DNA of 14,682 nucleotides from an uncultured Brevundimonas sp. (GTDB lineage: Bacteria; Pseudomonadota; Alphaproteobacteria; Caulobacterales; Caulobacteraceae): positions 1 through 14,682 of the forward strand of contig CAMPGL010000034.1 in assembly GCA_946885435.1 (NCBI GenBank), in the 5' to 3' direction. The position numbers and the translations under genes are program-made. Shown here piece after piece: positions 1-7,107 of this stretch (the stretch's first letter is position 1; each line of letters opens with the position of its first letter). Below the pieces are notes generated by a model, which was given only the letters and a program-made list of their open reading frames with translations, made no database searches and was not told the DNA's origin.

Positions 1-19
1 TTCCGAGAGTGGGGATGTA

Positions 20-355
20 ATGGGGTTCAATCGTAGGGAATTACTACGTCTGGGTGCTGTCGGGGCGGGGGCTGCGATGCTGTCCTCTGCCGCGAGCTCG
101 GTCGGACTTCCATCTGTCGTTTATGCGCCGCCGCCGGCTCCGCGCGTCCAGGCGCGCGCCGAAACCCGCCCCGCGGCCCGGCCAGAGACCCGCTCGGCGC
201 CTGCCGAAACCCAGGCTGCGGCCACGCCGACGCCGCCCGCCGCCCCGGTGGAGCAGCCGATCGTCGCCCAGCCGACCCCGGTTGAGCCGACGGTCACCGC
301 TCCGACGACGGCGCCGGAGCCGCTGATCACCACCGAGCCGCTGCCGCTCGGCTGA
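20..355 (+). CDS. Small Tat-signal protein with proline-rich disordered tail, function unknown
   Basis: I do not recognise a family. The 111-residue product starts with a short polar stretch holding a twin-arginine motif (NRRELLR, residues 4-10). A hydrophobic Gly/Ala-rich segment follows (about 11-30), then a possible signal-peptidase site after VYA (34-36). This is a plausible Tat export signal. The remaining 75 residues are almost only Pro, Ala, Thr, Glu, Val and Arg, with no predicted fold, cysteine or membrane segment. The composition resembles periplasmic linkers or wall-spanning spacers. The ATG at 20 is preceded by GGGGA at 11-15, four bases away, a usable ribosome site. The gene ends before a strong terminator, so it is probably the last or only gene of its transcript. 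A spurious ORF is possible, but the Tat-like start, ribosome site and terminator argue for a real gene. Confidence 0.6.
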   Translation: MGFNRRELLRLGAVGAGAAMLSSAASSVGLPSVVYAPPPAPRVQARAETRPAARPETRSAPAETQAAATPTPPAAPVEQPIVAQPTPVEPTVTAPTTAPEPLITTEPLPLG

Positions 356-378
356 TCGGCTGACGCATAGACGGCAAG

Positions 379-408
379 CGGCCGCCGGAGCCATCCGGCG
401 GCCGTTTT
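379..408 (+). terminator. Rho-independent terminator after the Tat-signal gene
   Basis: A perfect 10-bp GC-rich stem (379-388 pairing with 395-404) closes a six-base loop and is followed directly by TTTT at 405-408. It lies 23 bases after the stop codon of the upstream gene and before the acetyltransferase. It is the only clear intrinsic terminator I find in the window. Confidence 0.85.
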
Positions 409-453
409 CCATGGCCCTCGCCAGACGGCGTATCCGGCGGCAAGCTCGGCCGC

Positions 454-984
454 ATGACTCGCCACGCCGCTGCTCCCGAACTGCGCACCGATCGTCTGGT
501 CCTCAGAGGCCACAGCCGCGACGACTACAGCGATATGGTCGCCATGTGGTCGCATCCGGATATCGTCCGCTTCATCGGCGGGCGGCCGTCAACCGCCGAG
601 GAGACCTGGGCGCGGCTGATGCGCTACGGCGGCTTCTGGGCGCTGCTCGGCTACGGCTTCTGGTGCGTCCGCGACCTCCAGGGCCGCTATGTCGGTGAGG
701 CGGGCCTGCTTCATGGCGCGCGCGATCTGGATCCGTCGTTCGGCGACACGCCGGAGGCCGGGTGGAGCCTAGCGCCATGGGCGCAGGGCAAGGGCTATGC
801 CTCCGAAGCCATGACTGCCGTGCTTTCCTGGGCCGACGCCAATGGCGTCAACCGGACCGTCTGCATGATCGAGCCGGCGAACACGCCGTCAGTTCGCCTG
901 GCGCAGAAGCTCGGATACTCGGAATATGTCCGCACCCGGTACCACGGGGCGGAGATCACCCTGTTCGAGCGGTCGCGCCGTTAG
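454..984 (+). CDS. GNAT family N-acetyltransferase (RimJ/RimL-like)
   Basis: This 176-residue protein has the layout of RimJ/RimL-type GNAT enzymes, which transfer acetyl from acetyl-CoA to a protein N-terminus or a small-molecule amine. The N-terminus contains the usual LRTDRLVLR strand (10-18). The acetyl-CoA pyrophosphate-binding loop is seen at 111-116 (QGKGYA, of the Q/RxxGxG/A type), preceded by the WSLAPWAQ strand. The late motif with Asn143, Ser146 and LGY (153-155) is also present. The substrate cannot be told from sequence; ribosomal proteins, antibiotics or amino acids are all possible in this family. No good ribosome site precedes the ATG at 454. Its TAG stop at 982-984 overlaps the TAA stop of the opposing DUF6481 gene. 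Confidence 0.88.
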   Translation: MTRHAAAPELRTDRLVLRGHSRDDYSDMVAMWSHPDIVRFIGGRPSTAEETWARLMRYGGFWALLGYGFWCVRDLQGRYVGEAGLLHGARDLDPSFGDTPEAGWSLAPWAQGKGYASEAMTAVLSWADANGVNRTVCMIEPANTPSVRLAQKLGYSEYVRTRYHGAEITLFERSRR

Positions 985-1325
985 ACCCGGCGGAGCTGCT
1001 TGCGCAGGCGCGCTTCTTCCTTGGCGGCGGACTTGCGGTCCTTGCGCTCGGCGCGCTTGGCTTCCAGCTGGGCCTGGGCGTCGGCCAGGGCGCTGGCGGC
1101 GCGGGACATCTGCTGCTGGCGGCGCAGTTCCTCGGCGGCGGCCTTGGCCTCCGCGCGCGCCTTGCGCGCGGCCTCGCGCTCCTGGGCCTTTACCTGCTCA
1201 CGGGTGAGCGCGCCTTCAGGCGCGGTCACCGCAGCCTTGGGCTTGAACTTGGCGAGGAGGGCTTTCTTGGCTTCGGCCTGGGTGGTGAGGCGGTCGGCGA
1301 AGCCGGGCTGGACTTTAGCGTTCAT
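981..1325 (-). CDS. DUF6481 family protein, basic helical
   Basis: The 114-residue product matches my memory of the DUF6481 family, small alphaproteobacterial proteins of unknown role. The conserved N-terminal block FADRLTTQAEAKKALLAKF (9-27) is the family hallmark. The remainder from about 41 to 112 is dense in Ala, Lys, Arg and Glu and should form one long charged helix or coiled coil. It has no signal peptide, cysteine or membrane segment, so it is probably cytoplasmic. Nucleic-acid binding would fit the basic charge but is only a guess. The ATG at 1325 has AAGGA about five bases upstream on its strand. It is the last of three minus-strand genes after the symporter and DUF3297, 89 bases after the latter, and may be in the same transcript. 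Confidence 0.85.
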   Translation of the reverse strand: MNAKVQPGFADRLTTQAEAKKALLAKFKPKAAVTAPEGALTREQVKAQEREAARKARAEAKAAAEELRRQQQMSRAASALADAQAQLEAKRAERKDRKSAAKEEARLRKQLRRV

Positions 1326-1414
1326 GAATCCTTGGGGGAGGGCCTTGGAGGGCGGGCCTCTAAGACCTCAAACCCGGCGAAAAATCAAGCTTCGCCGAGG
1401 ACAACGCCCTGGCC

Positions 1415-1663
1415 TCAGGCCTGTTCCTCTTCCTGGAAGAACGGCTCGACCGTTCCTTTCAGCCGGATGGTCATGGGGTTGCCCTGACGATCCAGCGCCT
1501 TGCCGGCGACCAGCTTCACCCAGCCTTCCGAGACGCAATATTCGTCGACGTTGGTCTTTTCCTCGCCGTTGAAGCGCACGCCGACGCCGCGCATCAGCAC
1601 CGCCTCGTCGTAGAAGGGGCTCTTGGGATTGCTCGACAGGCGATCGGGAGGGGTCTCGGACAT
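1415..1663 (-). CDS. DUF3297 family protein
   Basis: This 82-residue protein is a clear DUF3297 member, a short uncharacterised proteobacterial family. Visible family blocks are PPDRLSSNPKSPFYDE (5-20), VGVRFNGEEKTNVDEYCVSEGW (27-48, given as a block of key residues around FNG, KTN and YCVSEGW) and GNPMTIRLKGTVEPFF (61-76). It has no signal or membrane segment, and the length is normal for the family. Its function is unknown; a small beta-rich cytoplasmic protein is the best structural guess. The ATG at 1663 lies only 15 bases after the symporter stop, with GAGG four bases before it, so it is very likely co-transcribed with the symporter. Confidence 0.92.
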   Translation of the reverse strand: MSETPPDRLSSNPKSPFYDEAVLMRGVGVRFNGEEKTNVDEYCVSEGWVKLVAGKALDRQGNPMTIRLKGTVEPFFQEEEQA

Positions 1664-1678
1664 GGCGCCTCGATAGCC

Positions 1679-2956
1679 TCAGGCGGTTTCCGGGGCAATC
1701 CGCTCGTCGCGCTCGCCCTCGTCGCCGCGGTTGAGCACGGCGGTGACCGCCAGGTCCGCCGAGACGTTGCCGACGGTCCGGAAGATGTCCGGAATGACTT
1801 CGACCGCCAGCAGCAGCGGCAGTAGTTCGATCGGCGCGCCCATGGCCAGGCAGATCGGCGCGATCGAGACGAAGAAGGACACCTGGCCGGGCAGGCCCAC
1901 CGACGAGATGGACACCGCAAACGCCACCACGCCGGCGGCGATCAGCTGGGCCACGGTCGGTTCGACGCCCGAAACATGGCAGATGAACAGGACCACCGAC
2001 AGGTTCGCCACCGGGCTGGTAAGTCGAAAGACCGCAACCGCCAGGGGCAGGACCAGTCCGGCGACGTGCTCGGGCACCCCGAGGTGATCGCGCGCCCGCT
2101 CGACCATGGCCGGCAGGGTTCCCAGCGACGACTGGGTCGAGAAGGCCACCACCTGGGCCGGCGCGATGGCGCGTGCGAAGCGGAACAGCGGCACCCGCCC
2201 GAAGATCACGGCCAGCGGGTAGCTGGCCAGCACCACCGTGATGCAGCCCAGCGAGACCAGCACCACGTAGTGCAGCAGGGCCCCGGTCGATCCCAGGCCG
2301 CCTCTCATGCCCAGCGTCAGCGCCAGGGCGAAGACGCCCAGCGGCGCGGCCCACAGCACCCAGCGCACGATCACGATCATGGCGTCCGCCACAGCGTCGA
2401 AGAAGCGCACGATCAGCTCGCGCTGCGCCTCGGGAAGCCGCGTGACGGCGAATGCGAAGAACAGGGCGAAGATCACCAGCGGCAGCACCCCGCCTTCCGC
2501 CGCGGCGGCGACCGGATTGGTCGGCGCGAGCGAACGCAGCCAGGCCCCGAACTCGATGGCCTGCGGCGGAGGCGCGGCCTCGCCGTCGGTGGCGCCCGCG
2601 ATCAGGGCCCGGGCGCTGTCGGGGTCGACTGGCCATAGCGAGAGCGCGCCCTGGACCAGCACGAGCGTCAGGGTGATGGCGACGATGAGCAGGGCCGTGA
2701 ACCAGGCCATGGCGCGCGCGGTCAGCCGTCCCGCCGACAGCGCATTCGAAACCGCCGCAACGCCGACGACCAGCAGGGCGACGATGAGCGGCATGACGGT
2801 CATCTGCAGACCGCCCAGCCAGACCCCGCCGATCGCCTGGGCGGTGGAGACAGCCCAGGCGGGCGCCTCTCCAAGGCTCTGAATCCAGGCTCCGATGCCG
2901 AGGCCCAGGATCAGGGCCACCAGGACCCGGCCGCTCAAGGAATTCAGAAAACGCAT
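1679..2956 (-). CDS. Dicarboxylate/amino acid:cation symporter (DAACS), deviant cation motif
   Basis: This 425-residue inner-membrane protein has the length and hydrophobic pattern of the DAACS (GltP/DctA) family, which imports acidic amino acids or dicarboxylates with Na+ or H+. The hairpin-1 serine motif is present (AFSTQSSLGTLPAM, 271-284). The last helix keeps the known binding residues in register with archaeal GltPh: Asp390, Arg393, Thr394, Asn397 and Asp401 (equivalent to D394, R397, T398, N401, D405). The normally invariant NMDGT of helix 7 is replaced by FRLTS (310-314), so the Asn and Asp that help bind sodium there are missing. Coupling and substrate may therefore differ from the textbook members. 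It heads a likely operon with DUF3297 and perhaps DUF6481, and is divergent from the DUF819 gene. The ribosome site before the ATG at 2956 is weak. Confidence 0.9.
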   Translation of the reverse strand: MRFLNSLSGRVLVALILGLGIGAWIQSLGEAPAWAVSTAQAIGGVWLGGLQMTVMPLIVALLVVGVAAVSNALSAGRLTARAMAWFTALLIVAITLTLVLVQGALSLWPVDPDSARALIAGATDGEAAPPPQAIEFGAWLRSLAPTNPVAAAAEGGVLPLVIFALFFAFAVTRLPEAQRELIVRFFDAVADAMIVIVRWVLWAAPLGVFALALTLGMRGGLGSTGALLHYVVLVSLGCITVVLASYPLAVIFGRVPLFRFARAIAPAQVVAFSTQSSLGTLPAMVERARDHLGVPEHVAGLVLPLAVAVFRLTSPVANLSVVLFICHVSGVEPTVAQLIAAGVVAFAVSISSVGLPGQVSFFVSIAPICLAMGAPIELLPLLLAVEVIPDIFRTVGNVSADLAVTAVLNRGDEGERDERIAPETA

Positions 2957-3022
2957 GCGCGGCCCCGACCTGCTGTGGCGCCCAAGATCGAGTGGCCGAC
3001 GGGATTCCGCAATGGCCCACGC

Positions 3023-3051
3023 TTGCCTGATCGTCCGGTCGCGGGTTTATG
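3023..3051 (+). promoter_or_regulatory. Possible housekeeping promoter for the DUF819 gene
   Basis: TTGCCTG at 3023-3029 and GGTTTATG at 3044-3051 are separated by 14 bases. They partly match the Caulobacter housekeeping pattern TTGACGS-N10-14-GCTANAWC, at five of seven and four of eight positions. Transcription would begin near 3057 and leave a 25-base leader containing GGAG. The match is modest. Confidence 0.3.
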
Positions 3052-3055
3052 GTCG

Positions 3056-3065
3056 CGCTCGAGCG
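3056..3065. repeat. 10-bp palindrome between predicted promoter and start of the DUF819 gene
   Basis: CGCTCGAGCG is a perfect palindrome lying at the likely transcription start of the DUF819 gene, inside the 125-base region shared with the divergent symporter. It could be half of an operator, but a GC-rich genome produces such sites by chance. Confidence 0.25.
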
Positions 3066-3081
3066 ACGAAACGGAGCCCTG

Positions 3082-4344
3082 ATGGAAGACGCCGCCGCCC
3101 AGACCACCGCGCTGGTCACCAACGACGCCGTGGCCTTTGGCCTGCTGGCCCTGATCCTCGGCTTCGTCTTCTGGGCCTCCGGCCTGAAGAACGGCGCGGT
3201 CCAGAAGTTCTTCGGCATCATCCCGCCGCTGCTGCTCTGCTATTTCCTGCCCAGCCTGCTGACGACCTTCGGGGTGATCGATCCGGAGGAGTCGCAGCTC
3301 TATTTCGTGGCCTCGCGCTACCTGCTGCCGGCGGCGCTGGTGTTGCTGACCCTGTCGGCGGACCTGCCCAGCACGATGCGGCTGGGGCCTAAGGCGCTGA
3401 TCATGTTCTTCACCGGCACCATCGGCGTGATGATCGGCGGTCCCATCGCCATCTTCCTGACCAGCGTGCTGGCGCCGGAGCTGCTGGGGAGCGGGCCGGA
3501 GGCGATCTGGCGCGGCATGGCCACGGTCGCCGGCAGCTGGATCGGCGGCTCGGCCAACCAGGCGGCGCTCTACGAGATATTCGGGGCCGGTCCGGACGTC
3601 TTCTCGATCTGGATCGCCGTGGACGTCATCGTCGCCAACATCTGGATGGCCGTGGTCCTGTGGATCGCCGCCAACCAGGTCAGGGTCGACCGCTGGCTGA
3701 AGGCCGACTCGTCGGTGGTCGAGGAGGTGCGCGCCAAGGCCGAGGCGATCGAGCAGGCCAACGCCCGCATCCCGGTGCTGAAGGACCTCATGCTGATCCT
3801 GGCGGTCGGCTTCGGCGCGGTGGGCGCCGCCCACGCCATCGCCGATCCGCTCGCGACCTGGTTCGGGGCAACCTATCCGCAGCTCGACCGTCTGTCGCTC
3901 GACTCCAGCTTCTTCTGGCTGGTGCTGGTCGCCACGATCATCGGGGTGCTGCTGTCCTTCACCCCGGTCAAGAAGCTGCAAGGGCCGGGCGCCTCCAAGG
4001 TCGGCTCGGTGTTCGTCTACATCCTGGTGGCGACCGTCGGCCTGAACATGAACATCGCGGCCATCCTGGACACGCCCGTCTACTTCCTGATCGGGGGGGT
4101 CTGGATGCTGGTCCACGTCCTGCTGATGTTCACCGTGGCGCGGCTCATCCGGGCGCCGAGCTTCTTCCTCGGCGTCGGCTCCATGGCCAATATCGGGGGT
4201 GCGGCCAGCGCGCCGGTGGCGGCGGCGGCCTTCCATCCGTCCCTGGCGCCGGTCGGCGTGCTGCTGGCGGTGCTGGGCTACATCGTCGGCACGGCGGCGG
4301 GCTGGGCGACCGGCTTGGCGATGGCGGCGATCGGCGGCGGCTAA
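3082..4344 (+). CDS. DUF819 family membrane protein, putative transporter
   Basis: This 420-residue polytopic inner-membrane protein belongs to DUF819 (YjcL-like), a family of uncharacterised carriers. About ten or more hydrophobic segments are visible, with a charged cytoplasmic-type loop near 203-232. Two small-residue motifs, one in each half, look like an internal inverted repeat with broken helices: [13 protein letters not shown] (151-163) and [15 protein letters not shown] (366-380). Such a pattern is typical of secondary transporters, but no substrate is known. I chose the ATG at 3082 because GGAG (3073-3076) lies five bases before it. An upstream in-frame ATG at 3049 sits within the predicted promoter and would add 11 charged residues. 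It is divergent from the DAACS symporter, so the two carriers may share control. The ABC genes follow after 56 bases. Confidence 0.87.
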   Translation: MEDAAAQTTALVTNDAVAFGLLALILGFVFWASGLKNGAVQKFFGIIPPLLLCYFLPSLLTTFGVIDPEESQLYFVASRYLLPAALVLLTLSADLPSTMRLGPKALIMFFTGTIGVMIGGPIAIFLTSVLAPELLGSGPEAIWRGMATVAGSWIGGSANQAALYEIFGAGPDVFSIWIAVDVIVANIWMAVVLWIAANQVRVDRWLKADSSVVEEVRAKAEAIEQANARIPVLKDLMLILAVGFGAVGAAHAIADPLATWFGATYPQLDRLSLDSSFFWLVLVATIIGVLLSFTPVKKLQGPGASKVGSVFVYILVATVGLNMNIAAILDTPVYFLIGGVWMLVHVLLMFTVARLIRAPSFFLGVGSMANIGGAASAPVAAAAFHPSLAPVGVLLAVLGYIVGTAAGWATGLAMAAIGGG

Positions 4345-4364
4345 TACCCCTGTTTTACCAAGGG

Positions 4365-4393
4365 TTGAGTTGGGCCCTGCCGGGGCCTACCTC
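4365..4393 (+). promoter_or_regulatory. Possible promoter giving a leaderless ABC transporter mRNA
   Basis: TTGAGTT at 4365-4371 and CCTACCTC at 4386-4393 are separated by 14 bases. The second box fits GCTANAWC at all but two positions, and the first keeps TTGA. The expected start of transcription is around 4400-4401, on or next to the ATG at 4401. This agrees with the absence of a Shine-Dalgarno sequence there. Leaderless messages are common in Caulobacter. Confidence 0.35.
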
Positions 4394-4400
4394 AGCCGTT

Positions 4401-5336
4401 ATGGACCCCATTCTCTCGATCCGTGGCCTAGCCAAGACCTACGCCACGGGCGTGGTCGCGCTGGAGCCTACCGACCTCGACATCCAAAAGGGCGAGATTT
4501 TCGCCCTTCTGGGCCCCAACGGTGCGGGCAAGACGACGCTGATCTCCATTGTCTGCGGCATCGTCACGCCTTCGGCGGGAAAGGTCACGGCCGATGGCTT
4601 CGACACCCGGAAGGACTATCGCGAGACGCGCTCACGCATCGGCCTGGTGCCCCAGGAGCTGACCACCGACGCCTTCGAGAGCGTGTGGTCGACCGTCTCG
4701 CTCAGCCGCGGCCTGTTCGGCAAGGCGCCCAATCCGGCTCACATCGAGAAGGTCCTTCGCGCGCTCAGCCTGTGGGACAAGCGCAACGACAAGATCATGA
4801 CCCTGTCGGGCGGCATGAAGCGGCGGGTTCTGATCGCCAAGGCCCTGTCGCACGAGCCGACCATCCTGTTCCTCGACGAGCCGACCGCCGGGGTGGACGT
4901 CGAGCTGCGCCGCGACATGTGGAACCTGGTCCGCGATCTGCGCGACCAGGGCGTCACCGTCATCCTGACTACCCACTACATCGAAGAGGCCGAGGAGATG
5001 GCCGACCGCGTCGGGGTGATCTCCAAGGGCCGGCTGATCGTGGTCGAGGAGAAGACCGCCCTCATGAAGAAGCTGGGCAAGAAGACCCTGACGCTCCAGC
5101 TGCAGGAGCCGCTGGGGGCCCTGCCCGAGGGGCTGTCCGACTGGGTCCTCGAACTGAAAGACGAGGGCAACGAGCTGGAATACGTCTTCGACGCCACGGC
5201 CGAGCGGACCGGCGTGCCGTCGCTGCTCCGCCGGCTGGCCGACCTGGGTATCGGCTTCAAGGATCTGAATACCCGCCAGAGCTCGCTGGAGGACATCTTC
5301 GTGGACCTCGTCCATCGGCGCGAGGAGGCGGCCTGA
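4401..5336 (+). CDS. ABC transporter ATP-binding protein (YadG-like)
   Basis: This 311-residue ATPase powers the membrane partner encoded next. All nucleotide-binding motifs are present: Walker [10 protein letters not shown] (38-46), Q-loop Gln85, signature LSGGM (135-139), Walker B ILFLDEP (155-161) with catalytic Glu160, D-loop near Gly164-Asp166 and switch His192. After about residue 225 comes a C-terminal extension usual in ABC-2 exporters, ending in the [10 protein letters not shown] block. Length and order match the E. coli YadG/YadH pair, an exporter of unknown substrate; NodI and drug or polysaccharide exporters are relatives. The ATG at 4401 fits the [14 protein letters not shown] start of the fold, but has no ribosome site, hence the leaderless suggestion. 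Its TGA shares one base with the ATG of the permease gene, so the two are co-translated. Confidence 0.93.
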   Translation: MDPILSIRGLAKTYATGVVALEPTDLDIQKGEIFALLGPNGAGKTTLISIVCGIVTPSAGKVTADGFDTRKDYRETRSRIGLVPQELTTDAFESVWSTVSLSRGLFGKAPNPAHIEKVLRALSLWDKRNDKIMTLSGGMKRRVLIAKALSHEPTILFLDEPTAGVDVELRRDMWNLVRDLRDQGVTVILTTHYIEEAEEMADRVGVISKGRLIVVEEKTALMKKLGKKTLTLQLQEPLGALPEGLSDWVLELKDEGNELEYVFDATAERTGVPSLLRRLADLGIGFKDLNTRQSSLEDIFVDLVHRREEAA

Positions 5337-6103
5337 TGACCTTCAACGGACACGCCGTCGCGGCGCTCTACAAGTTCGAGATGGCGCGGGCCCGCCGCAC
5401 CCTGTGGCAGAGCCTGGTCACCCCCGTCGTGACGACCTCGCTCTATTTCGTGGTCTTCGGCGCGGCCATCGGCAGCCGGATGAACGAGGTCGACGGCACG
5501 GCCTACGGCGCCTTCATCGTGCCGGGCCTGATCATGCTGAGCCTGTTCACCAACAGCCTCTTCAACGCGTCCTTCGCCATCTACTTCCCGAAGTTCACCG
5601 GCACGATCTACGAGGTGCTGTCGGCGCCGGTGTCGCCCTTTGAGCTGGTCACCGCCTATGTCGGGGCGGCGGCGACCAAGTCGGTGATCCTGGGCCTGAT
5701 CATCCTGGGGACCGCGGCCCTGTTTACCCCGCTGAGGATCGAACACCCGGCCCTGATGCTGGCCTTCCTGGTCCTGACGGCGCTCAGCTTCTCGCTGTTC
5801 GGCTTCATCCTCGGGGTCTGGGCCAAGGGGTTCGAGGAGCTGAACGCGGTGCCCATGCTGATCGTGACGCCCCTGACCTTCCTGGGCGGGGCCTTCTATT
5901 CGATCGACATGCTGCCGGGCCTGTGGCGGACGGTCAGCCTGTTCAATCCGATCGTCTATCTGATTTCGGGCTTCCGCTGGACCTTCTACGGCCGCGGCGA
6001 CGTGCCGGTGGAGATCAGCCTGCTGGCCATCTGCGGCTTCCTGGCGGTCTGCCTGGCCGTGGTCGCTTGGATTTTCAAGACCGGATACCGGCTGAAGAAC
6101 TAA
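5336..6103 (+). CDS. ABC-2 type transporter permease (YadH-like)
   Basis: This 255-residue inner-membrane protein is the channel half of the exporter and should work as a dimer with the preceding ATPase. About six hydrophobic segments are visible (roughly 25-45, 60-80, 108-130, 138-160, 172-190, 226-246). Family blocks include [18 protein letters not shown] (60-77), [16 protein letters not shown] (95-110), [13 protein letters not shown] (178-190) and [12 protein letters not shown] (204-215). These are close to E. coli YadH, which supports this pairing over other ABC-2 subgroups. A strong AGGAGG (5323-5328) lies seven bases before the ATG, inside the end of the ATPase gene. The substrate is unknown. 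The TAA stop overlaps, by four bases, the stop of the opposing secreted-protein gene. Confidence 0.93.
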   Translation: MTFNGHAVAALYKFEMARARRTLWQSLVTPVVTTSLYFVVFGAAIGSRMNEVDGTAYGAFIVPGLIMLSLFTNSLFNASFAIYFPKFTGTIYEVLSAPVSPFELVTAYVGAAATKSVILGLIILGTAALFTPLRIEHPALMLAFLVLTALSFSLFGFILGVWAKGFEELNAVPMLIVTPLTFLGGAFYSIDMLPGLWRTVSLFNPIVYLISGFRWTFYGRGDVPVEISLLAICGFLAVCLAVVAWIFKTGYRLKN

Positions 6104-6606
6104 CGGACGCCCCAGCGCTCCAGAAACGCCGCCTGCGCGGCGGCGGCGGCGGCGCGGTCCGCGGCGCGTGGCGCCTCATCGGCCAGGCCGTGGCGGCACA
6201 CCGCGTTCATCGTGAAGCCCGGCAGCGTCCCCGGCATGAAGTCGAAGGGGCCTTCCGGACCCGTGGTCTCGACCAGAACCTCGCCCTCGTAGCGACGGGC
6301 CTCAAGCACCCGGAAGGTGCTCGCGCCGCAATCATAGGACATGCGCGACAGAGTCCATGCCCCGTCCGCCCCCGGCTGAGGCAGCACGAGTTCCCAATGG
6401 ACATTGACGTAGCCCTCCTCGACCTCCGGCGGCGGGGGGACGTCGGTCTCGCTGATCCAGGCCACGACAGGACGGCTGCCCGGATCGTGGGGCGGGCTCA
6501 GCATCATCACCCACGGCCCCTGAGGCGGCTCGGCGGCCGGTTGGGCGAACGTGGGAGCTGGGGCGACAAGGGCGAGGGCGAGGAACGCCGGACCGAATAC
6601 TCTCAC
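6100..6606 (-). CDS. Secreted protein of unknown function, resembles surface-adhesin E type
   Basis: The 168-residue product begins with a standard Sec signal peptide: MRVFGPAF, a hydrophobic core, and a cleavage site after TFA (19-21). The mature part is about 147 residues, with two cysteines (Cys93 and Cys137) that probably form a disulfide in the periplasm. The pattern around [18 protein letters not shown] (91-108) and the later Cys recalls the small surface-adhesin E family, but the likeness is loose and I do not assign it. The end (148-161) is Ala-rich and helical. Translation starts at GTG (6606), supported by the signal peptide and by AGGAG about five bases upstream. It follows doxX by 21 bases and is probably in the same operon. 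Confidence 0.75.
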   Translation of the reverse strand: MRVFGPAFLALALVAPAPTFAQPAAEPPQGPWVMMLSPPHDPGSRPVVAWISETDVPPPPEVEEGYVNVHWELVLPQPGADGAWTLSRMSYDCGASTFRVLEARRYEGEVLVETTGPEGPFDFMPGTLPGFTMNAVCRHGLADEAPRAADRAAAAAAQAAFLERWGVR

Positions 6607-6627
6607 GGGCGCTCCTCGCGTCGAGAC

Positions 6628-7029
6628 TCACGACTTGCGGCGGACCGCCGCGTCGAGGCTCCAGGGACCGGGTCCCGAGAAGATCAGGTAGAAGAAGACG
6701 AAGCAATACAGGATGGCCGCGTCGCCCCCGTTGAGGGTCGGATACAGGTTTCCAGGCGCGTGGAACTGCCAGTAGGCCACAGCCATGGTGCCCGACGCCA
6801 GGAAGGCCGCGGGGCGAGTGAACAGGCCTAGCAGGATCAGCAGGCCGGTGACGATCTCGATCCAGCCGCCGATCCACATCTGGGTGAGGGCGTCCGGCGC
6901 GGGGCCTTCGCGGGCGGGGAAGCTAAACAGCTTCTGGGTCCCGTGCAGGGTCAGAAGGAGGCCCGAGACGGCGCGCAGGACGCTGAGGACGCGGGGCGCG
7001 TGCGCCCCGAGACTGGCTGAATAGGACAT
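6628..7029 (-). CDS. DoxX family membrane protein
   Basis: This 133-residue inner-membrane protein belongs to the DoxX family, four-helix proteins linked in some bacteria to quinone or thiosulfate oxidation and redox stress but mostly uncharacterised. The first helix has the usual RAVSGLLLTLHGTQKLF pattern (19-35). Gly-Trp-Ile-Glu (55-58) opens the second, and the last part has NLYPTLNGGDAAILYCF (94-110), where Asn-Gly-Gly precedes the final helix. I chose the ATG at 7029 because AGAGAG lies six bases upstream. A TTG at 7062 would add 11 charged residues with no ribosome site. It lies 78 bases after the ligase gene and 21 before the secreted-protein gene. A role in membrane redox balance is only a guess. 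Confidence 0.88.
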   Translation of the reverse strand: MSYSASLGAHAPRVLSVLRAVSGLLLTLHGTQKLFSFPAREGPAPDALTQMWIGGWIEIVTGLLILLGLFTRPAAFLASGTMAVAYWQFHAPGNLYPTLNGGDAAILYCFVFFYLIFSGPGPWSLDAAVRRKS

Positions 7030-7107
7030 GACAAGCTCTCTGTCCGGCCGCGAAAACCGCAACCGGTTCTGCGACAGATGTAGAGCTTGGCTTTAGGGGC
7101 GCAAGGT

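Noticed and set aside
1376..1396. GGCGAA...TTCGCC hairpin in the gap between DUF3297 and DUF6481
   Set aside because: The stem is short with no trailing T-run, and the two genes may simply be co-transcribed.
1368..3221. A 617-codon minus-strand open frame over the symporter and DUF3297 region
   Set aside because: It is a frame-shifted shadow of the symporter and DUF3297 genes. The overlapping genes have clear family motifs and this frame has none.
2944..4236. A 430-codon minus-strand frame antisense to the DUF819 gene
   Set aside because: It is rich in Asp, His, Gln and Arg, as expected from the antisense of a membrane protein gene, and has no domain or ribosome site.
4346..4365. Hairpin after the DUF819 stop codon as a terminator
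   Set aside because: The stem has only four paired bases, a mismatch and two more pairs, and no T-run follows it.
7032..7089. 8-bp inverted repeat (CAAGCTCT/AGAGCTTG) that could pair with the doxX ribosome site
   Set aside because: The arms are 42 bases apart, and a repeat of this size is expected by chance at a few percent. There is no supporting structure between them.
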